From an uncultured Alphaproteobacteria bacterium (GTDB lineage: Bacteria > Pseudomonadota > Alphaproteobacteria > RF32 > CAG-239): a DNA stretch of 64,000 nucleotides. The position numbers were made by a program, and so were the translations under genes. The stretch covers positions 95,558 to 159,557 of the forward strand of contig CAKQUG010000005.1 of assembly GCA_934277545.1 (NCBI GenBank), in the 5' to 3' direction. Below are positions 51,314-60,600 of the stretch, piece after piece. The number at the start of each line of letters is the position of its first letter. Position 1 is the first letter of the stretch. A model generated the notes under the pieces. The model was given only the letters and a program-made list of their open reading frames with translations. It ran no database searches and was not told where the DNA came from.

Positions 51314-53337
51314 TAAAAACTCGTCCGATAAGTCCGGCGCAAATAACCTTCCGCCGCGTTTTAATTTTCGGTTTAATGATTTTAACAACCCTGTTTCTGA
51401 CCATTAAATGGATTGCGGCAATGCCGACCGACGCTCATTCCGCCGCCCGGATTGTCATGACGGTTTTATTTATTTTGACCACCGGTTGGATTTCCTTATT
51501 CTTTTGGGCAAGCATTTTCGGATTTTTTGAACTGCTGGCCGGAAAAAATATGCCTGGAATTATTTGGCCGGAAAAGAAAACTCCGCTTAAAAGCAAAACC
51601 GCGATTTTAATGCCGATTTATAATGAAGAATGCGACACTGTATACGCCCGTTTGCTGGCGATTGCCGCAAGTTTGGTTAAAACCGGTCAGGCACAGTCTT
51701 ATGACATGTTTGTCTTGAGCGACACCACCAACCCTAAAATTTGGGTAGAAGAAGAAAACGGCTGGATAAATGCTCAAAAGCTGATGCCTAAAGAAATAAA
51801 TTTATATTACCGCCGACGCCCGCAAAACATTGCGCGCAAAAGCGGAAACATTGAGGATTTTTGCCATAAATGGGGCGCACTCTATGATTATATGGTAGTT
51901 TTGGACGCCGACAGCCTTTTGGAAGGCAAAACCATTGTGGAAATGTCACGTTTGATGGAAATAAACCGGGATACCGGCATTATCCAGGCTCCTCCGCAAT
52001 GTATCAACAGCCATTCGCTGTTTGCCCGGGTTCAGCAATTTGCCGGCAAGGTTTACGGCAATATTGTTTCCGCCGGCTTATGCTATTGGCAAGTACATGA
52101 CAGCAACTATTGGGGACACAACGCCATAATCCGCATCAAAGCCTTTATGGAATGCTGCGGTCTGCCGGTTTTGAAAGGCCCTAAACCGTTTGGAGGACAT
52201 ATTTTAAGCCACGATTTTGTAGAAGCGGCTTTAATTCGCCGTGGCGGCTGGTATGCTTGGCTGCTACCTGAACTGGGCGGAAGCTATGAAGAATGCCCGC
52301 CGACCATGATTGATTTTGCCACCCGTGACCGTCGTTGGTGCCAAGGCAATATTCAACACCTGGAAATTTTGGTTTCAAAGCATATCCACCCGATTAGCCG
52401 TATTCATTTTACCATCGGTATAATGTCTTACCTTTCCTCGCCGCTGTGGTTCATCTTTTTGGTTGCCGGAATTTTGGTGGCGCTGGGTCATGTTTATTTT
52501 CCGCCGGAATATTTTTCAACCGAGCAGTCATTATTCCCGAATTGGCCGATTTTTGATAAAATGGGTACCATAACATTGTTTCTGATTTCAATGTTTATGC
52601 TGATTTTTCCTAAGTTTTTGGGTATGATTATTTATTTGAAAAATAACAAATTCAAAAATATCGGCGGATTTTTCGGCACAATTAAAAGCGTGCTGGCGGA
52701 AATTGTGTTTTCAGCCTTAATTGCGCCGATTATGATGATTTTTCAAACAAAATTCGTGTGGGAAATTTTAACCGGTCAGGATGTGGGCTGGAACACGCAA
52801 AGCCGCGACGGCTACACCACTTGGAAAGAAGCCTTTGAACGTCATATCGGACACACTATTTTAGGCGTTTTGACAACCTATGTTGTTTATGACCAGCTGC
52901 CGGCTCTGTTTTATTGGATGTTGCCGGTAACTATCGGCTTAATGCTTTCCATTCCGCTTTCCGTACTTTCTTCATACGAAGGACTCGGTCGCTTTGCTTT
53001 TAAGCATAATTGGTTTGTGATACCGGAAGAAAAACATACGCCGGAAATTACACAGACCGTGCAAAAAAATGCACCGTTGCTACTCAAACAAAGTAAAAAG
53101 CGCGGTGTTTTAGATGTGATAGAAGATAATTATCTTTTGCAAATTCACACGCTTATGCTGGAAACTAACGGTCCGGCGCCTGACTTTGGCAAATCTATAC
53201 TGAATGAAGCTCGCATCAAATTGGATAACTATTTGAATTATGGTAAAACACCTGATTTCAGCCGCGAAGAAGAAATTGCCCTGCTCTATGAACCGAAAAT
53301 TTTAGAAGAGGCTTGTATTGAACTTAAATTAAAATAG
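51310..53337 (+). CDS. opgH: OpgH/MdoH, membrane glucan glucosyltransferase
   Basis: 675 residues, shorter than E. coli OpgH (~850) mainly at the termini. Uses UDP-glucose to build the beta-glucan backbone and export it. Two N-terminal helices, then the GT2 domain (about 95-350) with VVLDADSLLEG (DxD), LSHDFVEAALIRRGGW and the QxxRW-type motif RDRRWCQGN, then a cluster of helices (about 370-560). The GTG start overlaps the upstream stop. Followed by a strong terminator. Confidence 0.93.
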   Translation: MIKTRPISPAQITFRRVLIFGLMILTTLFLTIKWIAAMPTDAHSAARIVMTVLFILTTGWISLFFWASIFGFFELLAGKNMPGIIWPEKKTPLKSKTAILMPIYNEECDTVYARLLAIAASLVKTGQAQSYDMFVLSDTTNPKIWVEEENGWINAQKLMPKEINLYYRRRPQNIARKSGNIEDFCHKWGALYDYMVVLDADSLLEGKTIVEMSRLMEINRDTGIIQAPPQCINSHSLFARVQQFAGKVYGNIVSAGLCYWQVHDSNYWGHNAIIRIKAFMECCGLPVLKGPKPFGGHILSHDFVEAALIRRGGWYAWLLPELGGSYEECPPTMIDFATRDRRWCQGNIQHLEILVSKHIHPISRIHFTIGIMSYLSSPLWFIFLVAGILVALGHVYFPPEYFSTEQSLFPNWPIFDKMGTITLFLISMFMLIFPKFLGMIIYLKNNKFKNIGGFFGTIKSVLAEIVFSALIAPIMMIFQTKFVWEILTGQDVGWNTQSRDGYTTWKEAFERHIGHTILGVLTTYVVYDQLPALFYWMLPVTIGLMLSIPLSVLSSYEGLGRFAFKHNWFVIPEEKHTPEITQTVQKNAPLLLKQSKKRGVLDVIEDNYLLQIHTLMLETNGPAPDFGKSILNEARIKLDNYLNYGKTPDFSREEEIALLYEPKILEEACIELKLK

Positions 53338-53360
53338 CAATTTAATGTATTTGCTTTTGT

Positions 53361-53397
53361 GTTAGATTTAAACGACCGTTTAAATCTAACTTTTTTT
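53361..53397 (+). terminator. terminator of the opg operon
   Basis: Perfect 14-bp inverted repeat (GTTAGATTTAAACG and its complement) with a two-base centre, followed by seven T residues, 24 bases after the opgH stop. The centre AACGACCGTT is shared with the prepilin palindrome. Confidence 0.9.
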
Positions 53398-53398
53398 A

Positions 53399-53427
53399 TT
53401 GACTTCAAACAATTATGCGGTTATAAG
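53399..53427 (+). promoter_or_regulatory. promoter of rpmH-rnpA-yidD
   Basis: TTGACT, 17-base spacer, TATAAG, identical hexamers to the tRNA-Lys promoter; start expected near 53434, giving a 65-base leader to rpmH. Confidence 0.75.
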
Positions 53428-53498
53428 AAAGACGAAAAATACCGAGAGTCTGCATGGGGCAGGCTTTAAATAACTAATAATTAACCGGAGATTTTAAA

Positions 53499-53633
53499 AT
53501 GAAAAGAACTTATCAACCAAGTAAATTGGTACGCACTCGCCGCCATGGCTTTAGAACTCGTATGGCAACCGTTAGCGGACGCAAAGTATTAGCAGCCCGC
53601 AGAGCTAGAGGTCGTAAAAGAATTTCTGCTTAA
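53499..53633 (+). CDS. rpmH: 50S ribosomal protein L34
   Basis: 44 residues, begins MKRTYQPSKLVRTRRHGFRT and ends ARRARGRKRISA, a full-length basic L34. GGAG lies 8 bases upstream. First gene of the rpmH-rnpA-yidD-yidC-engB cluster. Confidence 0.97.
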   Translation: MKRTYQPSKLVRTRRHGFRTRMATVSGRKVLAARRARGRKRISA

Positions 53634-53643
53634 AGTAGCAAAA

Positions 53644-54048
53644 ATGAGTGAATTTCTGATTCTGAAAAAAAGAAAAGATTTTCTCAGAGCCGCCAAAGAC
53701 ATTACCATGGTTTCTAAAAACGTAATGTTACAGGCGGCTCGCCCTTTATCTGCCGATATTCCGGCGGAGGAAAGCCGTAAAGCACGAATCGGATTTACGG
53801 CTACTAAGCGTTTGGGCAAAGCGCATATCCGTAATCGTACAAAACGCCGTTTACGCGCAGTTGTACGAGAAATTTATAAAAAATATGCTTTAGATAATGT
53901 TGATTATGTTTTAGTCGGACGTTTTGATACTTGGTGCTGTCCGTATGCCGATTTGAAACGCGATGTTATTTGGACGTTTCGCAAAACCAATAAAATGATT
54001 TTACAAGGGGATGAGAATGCTGAAAAAACTCCTCATTCTGCCGATTAA
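53644..54048 (+). CDS. rnpA: ribonuclease P protein component
   Basis: 134 residues. Protein subunit of RNase P, which matures tRNA 5' ends. The signature is RIGFTATKRLGKAHIRNRTKRRLRAVVRE. It starts 10 bases after rpmH and overlaps yidD by 38 bases. Confidence 0.94.
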   Translation: MSEFLILKKRKDFLRAAKDITMVSKNVMLQAARPLSADIPAEESRKARIGFTATKRLGKAHIRNRTKRRLRAVVREIYKKYALDNVDYVLVGRFDTWCCPYADLKRDVIWTFRKTNKMILQGDENAEKTPHSAD

Positions 54049-54256
54049 ACTTTATCAGCTCTGCATTTCGCCATGGTGTCCGGGCGTTTGCCGTTTCAGG
54101 CCAACCTGCTCGCAATATATGATTGAAGCCATACAAGTCCACGGAATTTGCAAAGGATTATATTTAGGCATAAAACGCATTTTGCGCTGCAATCCGTGGG
54201 GCGGAAGCGGCTATGACCCCGTGCCACCGAAAGAATCAAAGCATAAGTTGCCATAA
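54011..54256 (+). CDS. yidD: membrane protein insertion efficiency factor YidD
   Basis: 81 residues. Hallmark sequence YQLCISPWCPGVCRFRPTCSQYM, then YLGIKRILRCNPWGGSGYDPVP. Small amphipathic inner-membrane-associated protein that aids YidC. Reading overlaps the 3' end of rnpA in another frame, as in many bacteria; ribosome site AAGGGGATGAG lies inside rnpA. Confidence 0.94.
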   Translation: MRMLKKLLILPIKLYQLCISPWCPGVCRFRPTCSQYMIEAIQVHGICKGLYLGIKRILRCNPWGGSGYDPVPPKESKHKLP

Positions 54257-54318
54257 TAGCTTGCTTTTTTAGCTGTTTTATTTTAGATAGAAGAAGATTT
54301 GTTTAATGGGAGCATACA

Positions 54319-56022
54319 ATGACTAATGATGATTTTAAGAGTTTTATCACAGCCGTGTTTTTGTCGGCGCTGGTAGTTTTGGGTGTAAACTATTTCTTTC
54401 CACAGCAAGAAGCTGAAACCGAAACAACGGCAATAGAAGAAGCGCAAACGCCGGTTGCCGAAGAAATGCCTGTAGCAAACGACACCGCTGTAACCGTTTA
54501 TGCGCCGGTTGAAGAAGTGCTTAAACAAGATGAACGCCTAAAAATCAGCAACGGCGTTATTAACGGCAGCATCCGCTTGAAGGGTGCTCGTTTTGATGAA
54601 ATTCTGCTTGATAAATACAAACTGACCTTGGACGCCGACAGTCCGGATGTTGAGCTTTTATCTCCGGCTAAAACCGAAAATTCTTATTACGCCGACTATG
54701 GTTGGCTTTCCGGCGACAAGTCTTTATTGCTCCCGAATAAAGACACAATGTGGTCAGTTGAAGGCAATCAGGAATTGACACCAAGCACACCGGTTACATT
54801 GGTTTGGCAAAACGGACAAGGCGTTAAATTTATCTATACTGTCAGCCTTGACGACAACTATCTGTTTGATATTAAACAAACCATAGAAAACAACAGCGGA
54901 CATGAAATTACGGTTTATCCGTATGGTTTGTTCAGCAAAACCATTAACGATTCTATGCGCGGAGACAGAGTGGAAGATAAAAGAAGAGGCGGCTACGCGG
55001 TGCATGAAGGCTTTACCGGTATTATTGACGGCGACCTAAAAGAAATCAGATACAATGAGCTTGATACAGAAAAAGAGCCTGAAACTTTTGAAACCACCGG
55101 TGGTTGGATTTCTTTGACCGACAGATATTGGTTCAGCGCTTTTATCTTTAATGACACCTACAAGGCAAAAGTAACCTTGCGTAAAACCAATGACAACACT
55201 TTCCAGCTGGACTTTAAAGGTCTGCCGATGCAAATTCAGTCCGGAAGTTCGGCTAGCTTCAGCTCGCAAATGTACGCCGGCGCTAAAGAAATTAAACTTT
55301 TGGATAAGTATTCCGAAAATATCAAAAAATTTGACTTAAACGTCGATTTTGGCTGGTATTACTTTTTAACTAAACCATTCTTCTATATTTTGGATTACCT
55401 ATATCACTTTATCGGTAATATGGGCTGGGCGATTTTGCTGTTCGCAGCATTGCTGCGTCTGCTGATGTTCCCGATTGCCAACAAATCATACGAAAGTATG
55501 TCTAAAATGAAAAAACTGCAGCCAAAAATGCAGGCTTTGCAAGAACTTTATAAAGATGATAAAATGGCGTTGCAGCGTGCGACTATGGAGCTTTACAGCC
55601 GCGAAAAAGTTAATCCGGCTTCGGGCTGTCTGCCGCTGTTTATTCAAATTCCGATTTTCTTCTCACTGTATAAGGTGTTGAATATCGCGATTGAAATCCG
55701 TCATGCACCGTTTATCGGCTGGATTAAAGACTTATCAGCTCCGGACCCGCTGACAATTTCAACTTGGGCACACATTTATGTTCCGTCTTTGCTGGATATT
55801 GGCGTATGGCCGCTGATTTACGGCGTTACCATGTTTATTCAACAAAAACTGAATCCAGCTCCGGCTAACAAAGACCAAGCCCGCATGATGGCGCTGATGC
55901 CGCTGATTTTTATGATAATGTTTGCGCATTTCGCCGTAGGTTTGGTAATTTATTGGACACTCAGCAACATTCTTTCTGTAATTCAACAAAAATATATTAT
56001 GCATAAAAATGGTGTGAAATGA
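54319..56022 (+). CDS. yidC: membrane protein insertase YidC
   Basis: 567 residues, proteobacterial long form. N-terminal helix (about 8-26), periplasmic beta domain (about 60-340), then the insertase core with helices from about 345 (YYFLTKPFFYILDYLYHFIGNMGWAI). The conserved hydrophilic-groove Arg is in LLRLLMFPIANKSYESM, and SREKVNPASGCLPLFIQIPIF is the signature. The stop overlaps the engB start by 4 bases. Confidence 0.96.
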   Translation: MTNDDFKSFITAVFLSALVVLGVNYFFPQQEAETETTAIEEAQTPVAEEMPVANDTAVTVYAPVEEVLKQDERLKISNGVINGSIRLKGARFDEILLDKYKLTLDADSPDVELLSPAKTENSYYADYGWLSGDKSLLLPNKDTMWSVEGNQELTPSTPVTLVWQNGQGVKFIYTVSLDDNYLFDIKQTIENNSGHEITVYPYGLFSKTINDSMRGDRVEDKRRGGYAVHEGFTGIIDGDLKEIRYNELDTEKEPETFETTGGWISLTDRYWFSAFIFNDTYKAKVTLRKTNDNTFQLDFKGLPMQIQSGSSASFSSQMYAGAKEIKLLDKYSENIKKFDLNVDFGWYYFLTKPFFYILDYLYHFIGNMGWAILLFAALLRLLMFPIANKSYESMSKMKKLQPKMQALQELYKDDKMALQRATMELYSREKVNPASGCLPLFIQIPIFFSLYKVLNIAIEIRHAPFIGWIKDLSAPDPLTISTWAHIYVPSLLDIGVWPLIYGVTMFIQQKLNPAPANKDQARMMALMPLIFMIMFAHFAVGLVIYWTLSNILSVIQQKYIMHKNGVK

Positions 56023-56654
56023 GTGAAAAATTCTCTAAAGATGAACTATCCGCAGCAGCTGCGCAATTTACTCGCCCCTGCAATTTTGTAATAAGTGTAG
56101 CAAATTTATTGCAGCTGCCGGAGTCCGATTTTGATGAAGTGGCGTTTGCCGGACGTTCTAACGTTGGAAAATCCAGCCTTATAAACGCGCTGTTTAATCA
56201 GACTAAACTGGCGAAAACTTCCAGCACTCCGGGGCGCACTCAGCAGCTTAACTTTTTCAACTTTGATAATAAGCTCTATTTAGTAGACCTTCCGGGTTAT
56301 GGTTATGCTAAAGCTCCGGAAAAATTAGTCAAGCAATGGCAGGTTGTGCTAAAAACATATTTGCGCGGAAGACCTACTTTACGCCGAGTTTTTCTGTTGA
56401 TAGATTCTCGCCATGGCTTAAAAAAGGAAGACCGTGAAATTATGAAATTGCTTGACGAATCCGCGGTTACCTATCAAGTGGTGCTGACCAAAATTGATAA
56501 AATATCCGAAAAGGCTTTAGCGTCCGTCAGTCTGGCGATTGCCGAAGAATTAAAGAAACACGCCGCCGCTATGCCGGAACCGCTGGCCACCAGCTCCGAA
56601 AAGAAAATCGGCCTTGATATACTCAAAGCCGAAGTTTGCTCTTTTATGAAATAA
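56019..56654 (+). CDS. engB: ribosome biogenesis GTPase EngB (YsxC/YihA)
   Basis: 211 residues. GTPase for 50S assembly. G1 GRSNVGKSS, G2/G3 text TSSTPGRTQQLNFFN and DLPGYGYAK, G4 TKIDK. Short C-terminal region ends KAEVCSFMK. Convergent with the secretion-like operon, with 3 bases between the stop codons. Confidence 0.95.
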   Translation: MSEKFSKDELSAAAAQFTRPCNFVISVANLLQLPESDFDEVAFAGRSNVGKSSLINALFNQTKLAKTSSTPGRTQQLNFFNFDNKLYLVDLPGYGYAKAPEKLVKQWQVVLKTYLRGRPTLRRVFLLIDSRHGLKKEDREIMKLLDESAVTYQVVLTKIDKISEKALASVSLAIAEELKKHAAAMPEPLATSSEKKIGLDILKAEVCSFMK

Positions 56655-56657
56655 ATT

Positions 56658-57632
56658 CTAGGTTACTTCAGTAATGGCACGCGTATTGCCTAAACGGCAA
56701 ATTTGCACCACGTGCAGTTTGCGTTTCATTTCATCAAGTGTTTGCTCAACATTAACCGTACCTTGCGTAGAGGCTTGAATACGCTTGATGAATTGCAAAT
56801 AAGCCTCTTGCGAACTTTCGGCGTGGATGGTGGCAAAACAGTTATCGTGTCCTGAACCCATCAGCTGCCAAATACCGCTGGCATTACTGGTGGAAATCTC
56901 GCCGCCGATGATGGCGTCAGGCGTAAAACGCACAACCAAGTCGATGATTTTTGAATAGTCCATCTCGTTAGCTTGGTCGGTACGAGACATTACCAGGTGA
57001 ACCCGGTTCGGGTGAGGGACAATAAGCTCGCGCGTATCCTCCACGGTAATAATGCGCTTGTGAATGTCCAAAATTTTCAGAAGGTTATTCAAAAATGTAG
57101 TTTTACCGGTAGAAGTAGCACCGCTTACCAAAATATGTTCGCCGCGTTTGATATACAAAAGCAAACGCTCATAAGCATCATCAGGCACCTTAATATCTTT
57201 CAGCGGATTTAATTTTTGCAGCGCATGACCTTGGCGCATGCCGTAATCTTCCAAACCAAAAGCCACGTCGTCGGCATGCAAACGGATTGCCAACGCCACG
57301 CCGCCGGTTAAATCTTCTTCATCATACATCACGTTGCGACCGCAAATCGCCGAAAAACGGTGGTCGCCGGGAATAGTCGCATAAACCAGCGGCGAACCTT
57401 GCAAAGGGTCAAATTTCAGCTCATAGGTATTGGCTATTATGTACAATAAATCCGTTAAATATTCCTTTGACAATTTTTCATCTTTGTACATTACCCACGG
57501 ATAAGCGCGTTTACCGCGCATACGCAACCAAATTTGTCCGGAGCGGTTAATGGCTACTTCCTCCAAATTGTCTTGGTTATACCAATATGATAAGGGACGT
57601 AAAACAGATTCTAAAACCGAAAAATCACTCAT
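56658..57632 (-). CDS. VirB11/DotB-type secretion ATPase
   Basis: 324 residues from the ATG after AGGAGGTGAAA; a GTG two codons earlier is within the ribosome site and rejected. N-terminal domain (NLEEVAINRSGQIWLRM), then a RecA-like domain with Walker A GATSTGKTT, Asp box TVEDTRELIVP, Walker B region RFTPDAIIGGEIS and His box GHDNCFATIHAE. VirB11/DotB hexamers power type IV secretion machines; PilT-type sequences differ at these boxes. It is the last gene of the operon; the upstream stop codon is part of its own ribosome site, so the three genes are coupled. I cannot separate VirB11 from DotB by eye. Confidence 0.85.
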   Translation of the reverse strand: MSDFSVLESVLRPLSYWYNQDNLEEVAINRSGQIWLRMRGKRAYPWVMYKDEKLSKEYLTDLLYIIANTYELKFDPLQGSPLVYATIPGDHRFSAICGRNVMYDEEDLTGGVALAIRLHADDVAFGLEDYGMRQGHALQKLNPLKDIKVPDDAYERLLLYIKRGEHILVSGATSTGKTTFLNNLLKILDIHKRIITVEDTRELIVPHPNRVHLVMSRTDQANEMDYSKIIDLVVRFTPDAIIGGEISTSNASGIWQLMGSGHDNCFATIHAESSQEAYLQFIKRIQASTQGTVNVEQTLDEMKRKLHVVQICRLGNTRAITEVT

Positions 57633-57641
57633 TTTCACCTC

Positions 57642-60600
57642 CTATAACAAAGACGGAACATCGTCATCAGGCGTTGAAATCGGCGCGGTTTGCTGAATAT
57701 CGGCCGGAACTCCGCCGTTTTGCTGCCGCAAGCGCTGCTGAGCCTGCAGCTGCTGACGGGTATTTGCGCGCCGTGCACCGCCGGTCGGGCGAATATCCTC
57801 TTCATATTCGTTGCCGTAATACGAATTACCGCTGCTGCTGTCGCTACCCATAAATTTGTCCGGCTCGGTGGTCAAGCCTGTTTTAGTTTCTGCACCGTCA
57901 TCACCGTCATTTCCGCCGTCTTTACTTTTTTTATCATCATCTTCCGTTCTCAGCCACAAATCCTGATTAGCAAAAATGATAATGCGCGTGCCGGCCGGAA
58001 TATAGGTTACGGCTCTGATATTGGCTTTAGACTCAACAATATCATCAAAAATAGTCTGCATTTGGTTCAGGAAGTTTTCACGAGCTTGCTGAGCAGCCTC
58101 GCTTTTTGAATCTGAAGTAGTAGAACCGTTTGATGATGCCGTGCTTCCGCTGCCTGAGGCCATCAAATAGGCCGTAGCACTTTCCATGGCCGTCGTTAAC
58201 ATTGGGGCGGAATATTTCTTTAACAGCTGCTCGTCCAAATATCCGATTGCTCCGGCTCGGCCTTGCGCGTCGGCAGTTTGAGCTTTGCTTATATTAAACT
58301 GCGAACCATCAGGACGAATCAAGCGCTTCCAGTTGATACCGATTTTAACGGCGCCGCCGCTGTTGCCGCCGCTTGAACTTCCGCCGCTCATCTGGCCGAT
58401 AACCCGCGAACCGGCCGGAATAATGATGTTTCGTCCTTCTTCAGAATAAATATTGCGTTCCACAATCGCCGTAACCGGAATATTTGTGCTTAAACCGTCA
58501 GAAGCGTAAACCGAACGAGCCAAAACTGCCGGAATCGGCTTATCTTCCAAAATCATATTGCTCATATCAACACGCCAGGTAGAAATATTTTCTTTTTTTC
58601 CGCCCCAGGCGCCGTCTTCATAACCGGTAAAGCTCGATGCTTTATATTCGCTTTTCACTTGACCGACGGCCATTCCGCCGCGACGCGCGTTTTGCAGCTG
58701 CGCCAAAGCGCTGGCTTTTGCCGGGTCATAACGTTCGCCGGCTCCGTAACCTCCGCCCGGTCCTAAAGAGCTTGGCTTTGAACCGATACCGTAAGCATTG
58801 CCACCGCCGAAAGTTCCGGCCGGCACAAACATATTCTTAGCCGAGGCGTTTTTAACTTCTTCCACACCTATCGGATTATATTTCATATCCACAATCATAC
58901 CGTCAGGTGTTCGGAAACCGACCTGATTACCGTTGTCGTCATAAACTTTGTTATCATCATAAATACTGCCTAAAATATCACCATCCGGATTTAAGGCAAT
59001 ACCAATCACCCTCCGGTTAAAACCGCTGTTTGAGCTGCCGTCGGAACTTATTTCCGTGCCGCTGTCTCCGCCGCTCATAGGTTTTTCATTTTGAATTTGA
59101 ACCTTTTTATAGTCAGCCCAATCCTGCCCGGAATTAACCGCCTGTTTTTGTTCGCTGACTTGGTAATATTGCAGCGGAAAAGCCTTGGCAATTTCATCTC
59201 CGGCAGTGTTGCGGATAATGCCTGTTTCCGCCAAATAGCCGGCATTTTTATTATCATAATCTAAAACATTACCGTCCATCTGCAACTCGCCTACAGCGTT
59301 ATTGCTGACATCACGCACCGTATAATCACGATTACCGCGCGCCACTAAATTGCCGGACTTGTCAACCACAAAGCCTTTATCCATTTTTCCCATACGGCTG
59401 CCGGAAGTGTTCAAAATTGTACCATCTTTCATGATGTAGCCGAACACCACAAAGTCTTCATTATAAACATACATATCATACAAGGCATAACCGACCTGCT
59501 CGCCGTTGTGCTGCACGCTTCCGTCAAAATATATCTGTCCGACGACATTGCCTTTTGAGTTAAGCACCTGACCGGAGTTCTGCACCAATCCCATAAACGT
59601 GTTGTCGTTATTAAACGCCACTTTATAGCGCATGGCGTTACCTATGGACTTTTTAGATTTTGAAACCGCATTGCCATTAGGCTGAATTGATCCCAAAATT
59701 TGATTGTTATTGTCGGCGATTGTACCGTTATCCAAAATCTGACCGATTATATTATTTTCAAAGTCAATAACCGGATTTGGCTGTATCACGCCATATTGCC
59801 ATTGATTATCCGCATTCATAATGATGCCGCGTCGGTTAACACAGCCCAAGTTTTTACCTTCAAAATCCACACCTTTGCCCAAATTGAGCAAACCGGCGTA
59901 ATTTCCCTCAAAATCGACCAAACCTTTACCTAAAGGCGAATAGCCGATATAAGAGCCGACATCAGAAACCGCCTGCCCGTTCGGAAGCACTCGGCCAATC
60001 GGCACATCTCGGCTGTTTACAACTTCGCCGCGACCGTTCATTACACCAATCATTGCGCATTTGTCATTGTTTATGCTCATAAACGGCACGGTTTTACCCA
60101 CAACCGAATTATTATTGTCGCTGACATAGCCGCCGTATAAAACTTGTCCGAACTTATTGCCCTGCAGGTCATTAACATTACCTTCGGAATCCGCATAGCC
60201 CAGCAAATCGCCGTTAGAAGCCACAACCACACGATTGCTGCCGGCATAGCCGCGCAACGGCATAATGTTTTGCGTTAATCCGCCAGCCGAATCCACAACA
60301 TAGTTACCCGGCACGACTTTTGCCGCCAATTCGCCGTTTTCGGTAAAAATAAGATTATTTTCATTAAGATTGCCGAGTTGCTGTCCTTTAAAACCAAGCG
60401 CGTATAAAATATCCTGCATGGAACCGATATAGCCGTTTTTACCGATAAGCACTCCGTTCATATTCATTTTAGCGTCCGGCATATCGCGGTAAAGACTGCC
60501 GTTTGGCGTTACATAGGAATAAATTTGCCCTTCCAGCCCGTAAATCGGCGACATCAAACGGCTGCCGCCGCTTATTTTATTATCTGCGGTAAACAGATAG

